Notes: a model not told the origin generated them from the sequence alone. A DNA stretch of 61,808 nt from Bacteroidota bacterium (GCA_017858735.1 JAFMBH010000012.1:1-61808), one strand, 5' to 3'; shown: positions 7,886-17,800, counted from the stretch's first letter. Translations and numbers: made by a program.

Positions 7886-9213
7886 GGAATAATTTTACCC
7901 GCAGCTCTCATCATTCTTAATCTGGCTTGACAGGCGTCTGCCTGAAAGGATAATTTCAACTGATTCGCTTCTTTGAGTGAAAGTTGGCTTTCCCTTAAGG
8001 TAGTCACTAATCCGGCGCCTTCTTTAAATTTTAATTCATCATTCTGAAGAATTTGATTAGAAAGGGCGATGTTTTCATCTTGTATGGCTATATTTTTTAA
8101 AGCCAATACGTAATCATTTTGCGCGGTCAACCATTCATAAGAAAAGTCGGCTTGTAATTTTTCCAAATGCACCGATTGCCATTTGTATTCTAATGCATAT
8201 TTCTCCTGATTTTTCTTTTTCAGTCCACCATCCATCAAATTCCATTGCATGCGGACACCGCCAAAAACGAAAGGAAACCAACGATTCCATACGGCAAAAT
8301 CATTACTTAAATGCTGGGCATTCACATTGGTATAAAAATCGACCGCGGGTTTATTTATTTGCTCTTGTTTTAATTGATTCAAGGAAGCTATTTTCATGGC
8401 CAATCCTGTTTGAAGCAATTCAGGTCTTTTTAAAATATCATCAGATGGTAAAGCATCCGTGCTATTTGAAGAAACTTGATTTTTCAAATCGCCCAAGGGT
8501 TCAACTTCACTCCCCACGGGAAGGCCGGTAAAGTAGGCTATTTCTTTACATCGCTGATGATACTGCCTTTCTGAAATCTCCAGGTTACTTTTTGCGACGG
8601 CCAAATCTCTTTTAAATTTCAATAAATCATTTGGCAGAATGGTACCATTTGCAGACTGGACCTGGGCAATTTCCATCCAATACTCCGCTTTTTTTAATTG
8701 TTCTTTACTAATCTGAATAGCTTCTTTTTGCAACAATGCTTCAAAAAAACTTTTAGTCACCTGAAATTGAATCTCTATTTTTTCCTTTTCCCCATTAGAT
8801 GCTGTCAATTCTTTGTTTTGCATTGCAAGATCAACATCTGTCTTAAACGTAGGATCTACCAACCGATAGCTACCTTCAACACCGACCAAAGCATTGAAGC
8901 GGGTACCAAACTGAATTTCCCTATCTTCACCTGGTGTAGCACCTGTTTGAAAAGCAGCTCCAGGAATAATACTTGTTTGAAGCACCGGATTATATCTGAC
9001 ATCACCACTTGCTTTTATCTGGGGAGACCTTCTGGCATTTAAAATATTAATATCTGCCCGAGCCTGATCGACTTTAATTTGTTGTATAGTGAGTTCCTTT
9101 CTGTTTTTGATAGCCAGATCAAGTGCCTCTGTTAACGATAGGGACTTAACATCTTGCGCCTGAATGGAAGAGCAAAAAAGAAGAAAGAAAAGAAGGTATA
9201 TAGAATGGTTCAT
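7882..9213 (-). CDS. TolC-family outer membrane efflux protein
   Basis: The outer-membrane channel of a tripartite exporter. The frame is open back to GTG 9240, but ATG 9213 gives a clean Sec signal peptide (MNHSIYLLFFLLFCSSIQAQ) and avoids overlap with the upstream permease, so I chose it (about 443 residues). The mature protein begins with LSLTEALDLAIKNRKEL, the usual start of the first outer-membrane-efflux repeat. It has long helical stretches, with a second repeat near SNQILQNDELKFKEGAG. It is the last gene of a minus-strand operon of ATPase, adaptor, permease and TolC, consistent with an ABC-driven tripartite efflux pump. Confidence 0.92.
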   Translation of the reverse strand: MNHSIYLLFFLLFCSSIQAQDVKSLSLTEALDLAIKNRKELTIQQIKVDQARADINILNARRSPQIKASGDVRYNPVLQTSIIPGAAFQTGATPGEDREIQFGTRFNALVGVEGSYRLVDPTFKTDVDLAMQNKELTASNGEKEKIEIQFQVTKSFFEALLQKEAIQISKEQLKKAEYWMEIAQVQSANGTILPNDLLKFKRDLAVAKSNLEISERQYHQRCKEIAYFTGLPVGSEVEPLGDLKNQVSSNSTDALPSDDILKRPELLQTGLAMKIASLNQLKQEQINKPAVDFYTNVNAQHLSNDFAVWNRWFPFVFGGVRMQWNLMDGGLKKKNQEKYALEYKWQSVHLEKLQADFSYEWLTAQNDYVLALKNIAIQDENIALSNQILQNDELKFKEGAGLVTTLRESQLSLKEANQLKLSFQADACQARLRMMRAAGKIIP

Positions 9214-9232
9214 AGAAAATAAAATTAAAGGA

Positions 9233-10354
9233 TTAGCCACGAAACACGGCAGAAGGTTCCAATCCTGTTATTCTTTTAACAGCGAACAGACTTCCCGAAA
9301 GGGCAATAAAAAGAGTAATCAATAAGAAAGTGAGTTCCAGCCAAAATGGAAATTCAAAAATAGTACCTGCATTGGCTATGCCATTTTTGAAGCCGTTTAC
9401 GAGGAAAAATCCAATGGCAAATCCAACGACACCAAAAATCATAGCCTGGGTGATAATCAAGCGGGCAATATACCCGTTGGTGGCACCAATGGCTTTAAGC
9501 GTTCCATAATCGCGAAGCCGATCCACTGCTGCGGAATATAGCGTCAGACCAATAATGACAAAGCCGACGATTAAAGCAAAAATGATGAGTGTACCGAAAG
9601 AAATAGCAATACCGCTGGAAGAAAGCACGGTGAAAACCGTTTCCTTTCTAAAATCGGCACTACCCCATGCTTTAACCCCATTCAAATTATTATTAATAAA
9701 ATGAATGACCTGGGCTTCAGAAATATTAGGATTTTTCTTTACCAGATAAGCACTGACCTTATAATTTGGTATATTTCCAATAGCTCTGGCTCTTTCTATG
9801 GTCGTGAAACCGACGACGCCACCAAAAGTACGGTAACCCTTCGTATTTCCCGCTATAAAAACCTTCTTACCATTTAATTCAAAATAATCGCCCTTATTGA
9901 CCCCACCCAAGGCTTCTTTATCAAAAAAATCTGTAAAAATAGCGCCATCCTGAATTAGAAGGGCGGGATTATCGGAGGGAATAGATTTTGGGAAACCTGC
10001 AAATTCAGGATATTGGACACCAAAAAGATTCATGCCAGAAGATTTTCCATTGGAAAACTTTGCTGAACCGGCTGCCAGAACAATGGGATAGGCTTTATAA
10101 ACGCCCTCAATACTTTCCAGCTCTTTCCCTACTCTTATATCTAAAGGGGTTAAGGCGCCTGAATTGGTTGTTTTACTGTCCACCACCCAGATATATTCCG
10201 GAGCAAGCCGGACATAGGCAGCCATAGCATTGGTAAGAAAAATAAAAATACCAGCTTGCTGACCAATCAAAAAAACCGACAAAATAGTACCTGCCAGGGC
10301 ACCAATCGATTTTGGTTTATCATACCATATAAATTGTAAGGCCGTTTTTAACAT
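9233..10354 (-). CDS. ABC transporter permease, FtsX/MacB-like (DevC type)
   Basis: The membrane subunit of an ABC exporter, 373 residues. One hydrophobic segment near residues 17-42 is followed by a large periplasmic domain (about 45-245, MacB-PCD-like). Three transmembrane helices follow in the C-terminal FtsX domain (about 250-365), with the typical LRDYGTLKAIGATNGYI loop between helices 1 and 2. The four-helix, single-FtsX plan resembles DevC and MacB more than drug ABC exporters. It lies 19 bases downstream of the adaptor gene and directly before the TolC gene, so it probably forms a DevBCA/MacAB-like complex. The substrate cannot be told from sequence. Confidence 0.9.
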   Translation of the reverse strand: MLKTALQFIWYDKPKSIGALAGTILSVFLIGQQAGIFIFLTNAMAAYVRLAPEYIWVVDSKTTNSGALTPLDIRVGKELESIEGVYKAYPIVLAAGSAKFSNGKSSGMNLFGVQYPEFAGFPKSIPSDNPALLIQDGAIFTDFFDKEALGGVNKGDYFELNGKKVFIAGNTKGYRTFGGVVGFTTIERARAIGNIPNYKVSAYLVKKNPNISEAQVIHFINNNLNGVKAWGSADFRKETVFTVLSSSGIAISFGTLIIFALIVGFVIIGLTLYSAAVDRLRDYGTLKAIGATNGYIARLIITQAMIFGVVGFAIGFFLVNGFKNGIANAGTIFEFPFWLELTFLLITLFIALSGSLFAVKRITGLEPSAVFRG

Positions 10355-10373
10355 TGCGTGCTATTTTGTTGAA

Positions 10374-11318
10374 TTATTTAAGTTGTATGACGCATTCCAC
10401 TCTGGCACCAATAAGTACATTGGCCTTATCTCCCAGTTCAACCCTAACCTCACGGACTCTACGATCTTCCAGGTCGTCAGGTTTCCCACTAAAAAGCGAC
10501 TTCTTCTTTAAATAATTACCAACAAAAACGATTTTTCCTTTGGCTATAATCTCTGTATCACCCTGATTACGAATCCATGCATCTTGCCCAACGCTAACTT
10601 TACCGGCAAATAATTCATCTACCTCTGATAGCGCCATCAAAACACCGTCTGGGGCAAAATCACCCAGCGGAGTGGTATTTGTGAGATAAGTTCCTGTGCG
10701 AACGCTCACCGAAAGAAAGGTCCCTGACAAAGGGGCTTTCACATTTCTACGCTGTTGAAGGGTACTAAAATAAGCAACATCGGCCGTTAACTCATTAATT
10801 TTTATTTCCTGTTGTTCTACAGTGGCGATAGCCTCTTGAACTAATTTTTCATTTTGTTCCACCTGAAATTGGGTGTTCTCATAAGCCTGTAAGGTTATGG
10901 CATTCCCGTCCAATAACTTTTTATCCCTTTTCAGGTCAGTATAGGCTTTTTTCAATTGGATTTCTTTGGTTTGCAAAGACTTTTCGGCAAAGGAAATAGC
11001 CGCTTTTTGGGTGCCTAATTTACTTTTAGCCTGAGCTAATTGAGCATTTTCAATTTGACTGTCCAAGACAAGAATAGATTCACCTTTTTCAACATGCTGA
11101 CCATCAACTACTAAAACATTAGCTACTACACCGTTTACTTCGGCATTGAGGGTGCGTAACCTTTCTAAAGGTTCGATGGTTGCAATACCAACGATCTGAT
11201 TAATCTCCATCTCATCTCTAAGCACCTCTTCCTTTTCATTTTTAGGTTCAGGATCATTTCCGCAAGAAAAATTTAACAAGAGCAACAGAGAACCAAGCGT
11301 AAGAAAATTATATTTCAT
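10374..11318 (-). CDS. HlyD-family periplasmic adaptor (membrane fusion) lipoprotein
   Basis: Links the inner-membrane ABC permease to the TolC channel. The signal MKYNFLTLGSLLLLLNFSCGN has a lipobox ending in Cys 19, so it is probably anchored as a lipoprotein. A biotinyl/lipoyl-like half (GVVANVLVVDGQHVEKGESI, about residues 62-81) is followed by an alpha-helical hairpin (about 85-185). The second lipoyl half (RNVKAPLSGTFLSVSV) and a beta-barrel region come next. At 314 residues it is a short adaptor like DevB. It sits between the ATPase and permease genes with gaps of 26 and 19 bases, a compact operon. Confidence 0.9.
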   Translation of the reverse strand: MKYNFLTLGSLLLLLNFSCGNDPEPKNEKEEVLRDEMEINQIVGIATIEPLERLRTLNAEVNGVVANVLVVDGQHVEKGESILVLDSQIENAQLAQAKSKLGTQKAAISFAEKSLQTKEIQLKKAYTDLKRDKKLLDGNAITLQAYENTQFQVEQNEKLVQEAIATVEQQEIKINELTADVAYFSTLQQRRNVKAPLSGTFLSVSVRTGTYLTNTTPLGDFAPDGVLMALSEVDELFAGKVSVGQDAWIRNQGDTEIIAKGKIVFVGNYLKKKSLFSGKPDDLEDRRVREVRVELGDKANVLIGARVECVIQLK

Positions 11319-11344
11319 AAAAATTTATTTGCGATGTAAAAAAA

Positions 11345-12022
11345 TTAATCGATAGGAATTTCAGAAACGATACCATTTTTGACCTCAACAATTCGGTCGG
11401 CATATTTTTTCAATCTGGGATCATGCGTAACTACAGCTACTGCTTTTCCCTGAGCGGCAAGGGCGCGCAATTCATTCATGACTACCTCCAAAGAATCCTT
11501 GTCCAGAGAAGCCGTAGGTTCATCACAGAGAATCATTTTAGGATTGGTTACTAAGGCTCTGGCGATGGCAATTCTTTGTTGTTGACCCCCTGAAAGTTGT
11601 TTGGGCAAGTTTTTTCTCCTATCCGTCATATCCACCAACTCCAATGCCTTTTCCACCCTTTTCCTTGCATCAACTTGTTTGATTCCTTGTAATTTAAGCG
11701 GCATAAGTACATTATCCTCTGCAGAGAGAGGCGCTAACAGATTAAAATTTTGAAACACAAAGCCAATTTTATGTAATCTTAATTTTGCTAATTCCTTTTC
11801 ATTCAGATTATTTACCTCATTTCCGTCCACCACTAATTTCCCCACAGAAGGATATAAAACGCAGCCCAATAAAGAAAGCAAGGTAGTTTTTCCTGAACCT
11901 GAGGGTCCAATGATCAACAATAATTCCCCCTCATTTAAAACCATATCTGTAGGTTCTAATGCGGTGATTCGTTGATCGCCTACCTGATAATATTTACCAA
12001 CCTGCGAAAGTTTCGCAATCAT
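11345..12022 (-). CDS. ABC transporter ATP-binding protein (LolD/MacB-type)
   Basis: The ATPase that powers the exporter encoded downstream. All nucleotide-binding motifs are visible: Walker A GPSGSGKT, Q-loop FVFQNF, signature LSGGQQQRIAIARAL, Walker B ILCDEPTASLD and switch VTHD. The frame can also start at ATG 12043 or 12028. I prefer 12022 (MIAKLSQVGKYYQ) because it matches the usual family start and because a TAATTTG box at 12051-12057 would place transcription onset near 12043. It is the first gene of the four-gene efflux operon and is divergent from the haem-binding protein gene. Confidence 0.93.
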   Translation of the reverse strand: MIAKLSQVGKYYQVGDQRITALEPTDMVLNEGELLLIIGPSGSGKTTLLSLLGCVLYPSVGKLVVDGNEVNNLNEKELAKLRLHKIGFVFQNFNLLAPLSAEDNVLMPLKLQGIKQVDARKRVEKALELVDMTDRRKNLPKQLSGGQQQRIAIARALVTNPKMILCDEPTASLDKDSLEVVMNELRALAAQGKAVAVVTHDPRLKKYADRIVEVKNGIVSEIPID

Positions 12023-12100
12023 ACACATAAAATTTATTAACATTAAAACTCAAATTACTTTACAAATGTTTACTTTCATCTTAAATTACAAACAAAAGCC

Positions 12101-12571
12101 ATGAAAAATCAATTAAAATGGGTCGGATTTGGGCTATTAGCCGTTTTGGTAATTCTACAGTTTTTCCAAACAGATAAAACGAATAAGGAAACGGATCCTA
12201 ATATGGAATTGTTGAGCCTGGTTCCCGCCAGTGCTGAGGTAGCCGATTTACTGGAAAGAGCTTGCCAGGATTGTCATTCCAATAAAACCAAATATCCCTG
12301 GTATAGTTACATAGCGCCTGTTTCATTTTGGGTAAAACACCATATTGACGATGGAAAGAAGCATTTTAATATGTCAGCATTTGGAACTTATCCTGCAAAA
12401 AAGGCAGCACATAAATTAGAAGAAGGCTTTGAGGTCATTGAAAGCGGAGAAATGCCCATGAATTCTTATACCTGGATGCACCCGGAGGCTAAACTAACGG
12501 ATGCAGAGAAAAAGGTACTTATAAATTGGTTCAAAGCAAGCTACGCAGCGGCAGAAGCTAAGATTGAGTAA
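12101..12571 (+). CDS. Haem-binding domain protein (cytochrome-like CxxCH)
   Basis: A small membrane-anchored protein of 156 residues. One N-terminal hydrophobic segment (about 7-22) is followed by a single haem-attachment motif C55-x-x-C58-H59 within ERACQDCHSNKTKYPWYSY, the signature of the haem-binding domain family PF14376. A possible distal Met lies in EMPMNSYTWMHPEA. Redox sensing or electron transfer in the periplasm is likely, but no specific partner is visible. It is transcribed divergently from the efflux operon across 78 bases. The 3' side runs straight into a repeat block with no clear terminator. Confidence 0.85.
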   Translation: MKNQLKWVGFGLLAVLVILQFFQTDKTNKETDPNMELLSLVPASAEVADLLERACQDCHSNKTKYPWYSYIAPVSFWVKHHIDDGKKHFNMSAFGTYPAKKAAHKLEEGFEVIESGEMPMNSYTWMHPEAKLTDAEKKVLINWFKASYAAAEAKIE

Positions 12572-12578
12572 GAACCAG

Positions 12579-12896
12579 TCGTCGTTGGAAATTATATGCG
12601 CAGCAGCCAATGGTTTGAATCAGGATTTACAGGATTAACCATAACGTCGTTGGTTGGCGTAGGAAGATTATTATTAAATGGTGCATCCATTTCCTGGCTT
12701 TCCGCCGATGCATAATGCATCGGCGGAAAGAAGGGTAAAAAGTAATCCTCTACAAATAACCCTTAACTCCAAACCGAAGACGTCCTCTGCAATCCTGAAA
12801 ATCCTGTAAATCCTGATTCAAAACCGAGCGAAAGGGGGTAAATTTCAACTATAAAACCTGTCGGGGAGAAGATGCGAGGCATCGCGTCTCTACGGT
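12579..12896 (+). repeat. Composite nested inverted repeat, copy B
   Basis: A unit of about 318 bases, clearly repeated as copy C 46 bases further on. The outer arms are TTTGAATCAGGATTTACAGG and its complement TCCTGTAAATCCTGATTCAAA. The central perfect hairpin at 12698-12730 has 16-base arms starting CTTTCCGCCGATGCAT and a 1-base loop. The unit ends with a REP-like element (12870-12893). No coding frame is supported. Confidence 0.85.
12870..12893 (-). repeat. REP-like element 4 (variant)
   Basis: This is the same GTAG-palindrome as elements 1, 3 and 5, with two substitutions; the stem now contains one G:T pair (AGATGCGA versus TCGCGTCT). It forms the 3' end of composite copy B. Confidence 0.65.
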
Positions 12897-12941
12897 AATT
12901 TTATGTAATAATCTAATATCCATCAGGCACCCATACACCTT

Positions 12942-13260
12942 GTCGTCGTTGGAAATTACACGCGAAGCAGCCATTGGTTTTGAATCAGGATTTCCAGGAT
13001 TAACCATAACGTCGTTGAATGGCGTGAGAAGATTATTATTAAATGGTGCATCCATTTCCTGGCTTTCCGCCGATGCGTCACGCATCGGCGGAAAGAAGGG
13101 TAAAAAGTAATCCTCTACAAATGACCCTTACCCCCAAACCGAGGACGTCCTCTGCAATCCTGAAAATCCTGTAAATCCTGATTCAAAACCAGGCGAAAGG
13201 GGGTAAATTTCAAATATGGACCTGTCGGGGAGAAGACGCGAAGCATCGCGTCTCTACGGT
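12942..13260 (+). repeat. Composite nested inverted repeat, copy C
   Basis: A tandem-like neighbour of copy B with the same layout. The central hairpin (13063-13095) again has perfect 16-base arms, but the base pair at arm position 15 differs from copy B and is compensated in the opposite arm (GATGCGT/ACGCATC here, GATGCAT/ATGCATC in B). It ends in REP-like element 5. Confidence 0.85.
13234..13257 (-). repeat. REP-like element 5
   Basis: Identical by eye to elements 1 and 3: minus-strand GTAG followed by arms AGACGCGA/TCGCGTCT with a 4-base loop. It closes composite copy C. Confidence 0.7.
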
Positions 13261-13268
13261 GCGGGAAA

Positions 13269-13320
13269 TAAATCCTGATTCAAAACCAGGTGAAAGGGGG
13301 TAAATTTCAAATATGGACCC
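13269..13320 (+). repeat. Composite repeat, truncated copy D
   Basis: It begins inside the right outer arm (TAAATCCTGATTCAAAACC) and continues with GGGGGTAAATTTCAAATATGGACC, almost the same as the end of copy C. It is a 52-base right-end fragment directly after copy C, suggesting stepwise duplication or deletion at the right end. Confidence 0.75.
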
Positions 13321-13333
13321 TATCATAAAAAAG

Positions 13334-13370
13334 GGAGGCTATCTTTTTAGATAGCCTCCTTTTTTATTTA
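13334..13370 (-). terminator. Intrinsic terminator after the SusD-like gene, probably bidirectional
   Basis: A perfect 11-base-pair stem (GGAGGCTATCT/AGATAGCCTCC) has a 4-base loop. It is flanked by an A-run on the left and a T-run on the right, so it can act on either strand. It lies 14 bases past the stop of the SusD-like gene. Confidence 0.85.
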
Positions 13371-13383
13371 ATCCTTAGATGAA

Positions 13384-14799
13384 TTATTTGTTCACTTCGA
13401 GAACAAAGTATAATCCCTCCGCTGGTTCAACCGCATTGGAATTGGCATTCAATTCGTTTTGTGGATAAATAATCCGCTCCGGATGCCTTGTTGCCGTTGT
13501 CCTATTGAAAGGAATTTTCACTGAAATATCAGATTCTGATTTACGCAATCTTCTTAAGTCATTGAAGGTCATCCATGTGTTAAAGAAAGCAATATATCTT
13601 TCTTCAATAACTTCGCGAAGTAAAGCTCTGGCAGGATCAATTTTGTCCGCATTTTCTAATCCACCTGCTTCAAAATCAGCAGCTACTAAAGGATCATATT
13701 TTAATTCATCTGTCGCATTCAGTTTTCTAAACAGCTTTGCACCATTCAATTGAACCCTGTAAGCATTCAGAAAAGTTAATCCTGCACTTAAACCCTGAGT
13801 TCTGGTAGCACATTCAGCCAAAGTCAATTGATTTTCAGCATAAGTAATCATAGGCATTGGTTCCGTAATGGCAGCAAAACCCAGATTATTATTAGCATTT
13901 CTATCATCGAGTAATAAGAAACTTCTTCTGGCCGCTTCTCTTGTTTTAGCATTATTACGAGAAGTAGCTAATGCGGGATTTAAAAAAGTAGTAATTAAAT
14001 AACTGGTTCTATTTCCTAAATCGCCCGTTCTACTGCCTGAAAACAAAGTGAAAAGTAAGTTTTTATCTTGTAGATTATTTGATGCTAAAGGCTTGAATGA
14101 AAAGTTATTTTCCGGTTTGGAAATACCCTTTTGAGCGGCAACCAAAGCTTTATCATACTCTTTTGTCAACGTAAAATAGCGAGCCTTTAAGGTATAGGCC
14201 GCTTCCAGCCATTTTGCATTGTCACCTGCATAGTGAAGATCTTCCGCAATGACCCTTTTTGTTGCAGCAGTCAAATCAGCGATAGCCTCGTCAAGTAAGG
14301 TTTGAAGAGCCGCAAACACAGCCTTCTGACTATCAAATTTCGGGTCTGAAATTTCAGGATTAACTGCCTCAGAATAAGGTATATTTCCATAAGCAGCTGC
14401 TAGGGTACCTATTGAATGTGCTTCCATCACCTTTGCGATACCCACGAGTAACTTATCAGATGGAACAGTTTGTCGAATATAACGCACCTGATTAACAACT
14501 CCCTGATAGGTGTAAGACCAAAAACCATTTGACTCGGCAGACGTTAGAGCGTATTCGTATAACGACTTGTAAAGATTTTGGTAGCCGACATAATGGCCTG
14601 ACCATGAAGATACTATCCGTTGTTCATGACCGAGTTGAACCTGAATATTGGATAATTGCGCACCAGTTAAAAAACCAACGGCAGAAACAGCGTCTATAGG
14701 AACTGAATTCGGATTATCATTAATCCCCTGCACTAGGTCTTGACAAGCAGTACTATATAAAACAGTAGCCGCAAGTATGAGATATTTTATTTGTTTCAT
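13384..14799 (-). CDS. SusD/RagB-type nutrient-binding outer-membrane lipoprotein
   Basis: A surface lipoprotein that forms the lid of a SusC-type TonB-dependent importer and binds the incoming glycan or other nutrient. The signal MKQIKYLILAATVLYSTACQD has its lipobox Cys at 19. The 471 residues are largely helical with TPR-like stretches. The late ERYIAFFNTWMTFNDLRRLRKSES segment is typical of the SusD-like_2 family. It lies 20 bases downstream of the SusC gene, the standard order. Substrate specificity cannot be read from sequence; neighbours suggest sugars or sugar acids but are separately transcribed. Confidence 0.92.
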   Translation of the reverse strand: MKQIKYLILAATVLYSTACQDLVQGINDNPNSVPIDAVSAVGFLTGAQLSNIQVQLGHEQRIVSSWSGHYVGYQNLYKSLYEYALTSAESNGFWSYTYQGVVNQVRYIRQTVPSDKLLVGIAKVMEAHSIGTLAAAYGNIPYSEAVNPEISDPKFDSQKAVFAALQTLLDEAIADLTAATKRVIAEDLHYAGDNAKWLEAAYTLKARYFTLTKEYDKALVAAQKGISKPENNFSFKPLASNNLQDKNLLFTLFSGSRTGDLGNRTSYLITTFLNPALATSRNNAKTREAARRSFLLLDDRNANNNLGFAAITEPMPMITYAENQLTLAECATRTQGLSAGLTFLNAYRVQLNGAKLFRKLNATDELKYDPLVAADFEAGGLENADKIDPARALLREVIEERYIAFFNTWMTFNDLRRLRKSESDISVKIPFNRTTATRHPERIIYPQNELNANSNAVEPAEGLYFVLEVNK

Positions 14800-14819
14800 A
14801 TTCTTAATATTTTAACTGA

Positions 14820-17800
14820 TTAATAGGTAATTTGAAGGGTAAATAAAACGGAACGCGTTCCTGGATTGGTGAAATATTCGATACCAAAACCATTAGATAC
14901 ACCAAACTGATTGGTGTCAGGATCAATACCTACGATATCCGTTTTCAACCAAAGATTCCTACCTGTTAAAGAAAATACAACAGAACTCAATTTCGTCTTC
15001 TGACGGAAGGCGGGCGTATTCAAGGTGTATGAAAGACTCACCTCTCTCAATCTTGTCCAGGTGAAATCAGAGATAGCCAATTCATTGATAACACCGTCAC
15101 CTAAACCACCACCAAGACCGGTGTACCAGGCTTGATCTAAGAGTACTGGACCTGCTCCGTAATCAAATATATTACCTCTAACCGTTGTTCCTGCTGGAAA
15201 AACCTTTCCAGCAACATTTTTTAATTCCTGAGTTAGGGTAACTTCATTTCCAACATCAGCATGGGTTCCAAAATTGCGTAAAATAAAGCGGGTTCTTTCG
15301 GCAAAATCACCTCCTTGTGAATGTTCAAAAAGGAGATTAATAGCCAAACTCTTCCAGTTAGCTCTCAAACCTAAAGCACCACGCCAGTCTGGGTTAGGAT
15401 TTCCGATGACACCTTGAGTCGATGCTTGTTGAGGAAAGCCATTTTTATCCAATACAAAAGCACCATTTTCATCTCTGACAGCTCTGGTACCCCAAAGGAC
15501 ACCAAGAGGTTGCCCCTGAACGGCTCTGGAACTAATGGACTGAGAGGTTAAATCAATAGACTGAACGCCTAAGATATCAATCACCTTGTTCCTGTTATTA
15601 TTCCAGTTTCCAAAAATATTCAGGCCAAAATCCTTCTTTTTAATCAGGTCATAATCTACATCAAATTCAATACCTCTATTTTCCATCTGACCACCATTGG
15701 TGTAAATAGACGTAAAACCTGTTGAGGCAGCCGTAGAAACATTAAATAAGAGGTCTACGATTTTATTTTGATAGTATGTGGTAGTTAATCCCAGTTTATT
15801 ATTAAAGAAACGTAAATCGAAACCAACTTCTGTTTCTGTTTTGATTTCAGGTCTCAAATTAGGGTTACCCTGATTATTATTAATTCTAAAACCACCACCA
15901 AATTGAGAAGAGTTTAAAGGATCACTATAAGAAGAATAAACGATACCACCTTCTGCTAAAGTTTGAGCTCTATGTGGTTGGGGCTGAACACCCACTTTAC
16001 CCCAGGAAGCGCGTAATTTTCCAAAACTCAACACTTTGTTTCCCTTGAAACTTTCTAACTGAGTAAATTGCCAGGCACCATCAAAAGAAGGGTAAAAGAA
16101 ACTTCCTGCTACAGAGGAAGCCGCCTCCATCGTAGCAGTCGCATTGAGGAAAAATTGATTCTTTACATTGAAATTTAATACACTATAACCTCTATTTGAC
16201 CTGACATAACGCCTGATTCGCTCTACGGAAGAGGCATCATTACTTGTATTCAGCGCAGTTATAGGCTCTCTATAATCAACTAAAAATCCAACAATTTTTG
16301 TGTAGTTTAGATTTCTATTCTGATTATTATAGTTCCAACCTATGGTTGCCAACATGGAAATACCATCTGCCAGATTGAAAGACCCTTTTGCGATGGCATC
16401 AAAATTGAATTCATTTTCTGAGATATCATCCATGAATAATTCCCCATTTACAGCTCCTGCACTAAGCTTTGGAAAGAAATAAACCCTATTATCGGTTGAG
16501 GCATCTAATCCACCTCTTAAAGTGAATTTCAACCATGATAATGGATCTATATTTAACTCAGAATTCATTAAGAATCTATTAACGTCAGAAGTGTTTTTCT
16601 GATCATTTGTCACCCAAATAGGGTTGCCGTAAGCTGGCTGTGGATAACCTAAATGACGACGATAGGCTCTGTGTGCATTTGGAAAAGCACGACCCGCTGT
16701 ATTATAATAGGTTCCTTTGTAATCGCGAATATCAAAATCGGGAGAATTACGAAGTAATCCTAAATATAAACCATCAATATTTGAACTCTGTTGAACTCTG
16801 TTTGAAGTGGTTTTGGTGTAAGCCGCACGTGTGGACATACTCAGCCAATCAGTAAAAAACGTTTGATTATTCAACCTAAGCGTGGTTCTATTGTAGTCTG
16901 ACCCTCTTATAATACCATCCTGGCTCAAATTTCCTAAACTAAAGAAGAAAGTGGATTTATCAGTACCGCCACTGATTGATAGGTCGTTTTGAAGAAAATG
17001 TCCATTCTGGAAAACCGCATCAAAATTACTTTCATTAAAAGTCTCTTGCGAATTCTTCTTACTCACCGGATAATAAACGGTACCATCAAGAGCCTCAAAA
17101 CGATCTCTATTTGTAATAAACACATCTTGACCACCTGCGCGGGCAGAAATTTTATCTCCCCATGACTGACTGGCCGTTGCACGCCAAATACCATTTAAAC
17201 CTTGTCCAAATTTGTCCTGTAAAGGGTGACGGCGATTTATTTCATCATAAGAGAAAGAGCTGGTGAAAGAAATGGTTGGTTTACCAGATTTACCCTTTTT
17301 TGTAGTGATAACAATAACGCCATTCGCCGCTCTTGAACCCCAAAGGGAAGCTGCCGACGCACCTTTAAGTACCTGAATAGACTCAATATCAGCCGGATTA
17401 ATGTCATTTAATCTTGATTGCTGAGAAACGCCGGCAGCTGTTCCTCCATTTCCGTTGCCATAAATAGTCGAATTGCTTATAGGCACACCATCTACAATAA
17501 CCAAAGGACTGGATGAGCCCGTAATCGTATTGGCTCCGCGAATCTGAATGGTAGAACCTGCACCCGGATCACCATTAGAACGAGCGACCCTGACACCAGC
17601 CGCTTTTCCCGCCAGACCATTAATCAATCCAGTTTCACCTGAACGAACTACGTCTTGCGTTGCAACTGTGGAAAAAGTAGATCCCATTTGATCTTTTTTC
17701 TGGGTAAATCCTAAGGCACTGACAACCACCTCATCTAACAATTCTGCATCCTCTTCGAGGGTAACATCAATCGTTGAGCGATTTCCGACCGATTCGGATT

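Noticed and set aside
12849-13085. A minus-strand frame of 78 codons across the composite repeats
   Set aside because: It consists entirely of repeat sequence, including the hairpin and outer arms, and has no protein-like features.
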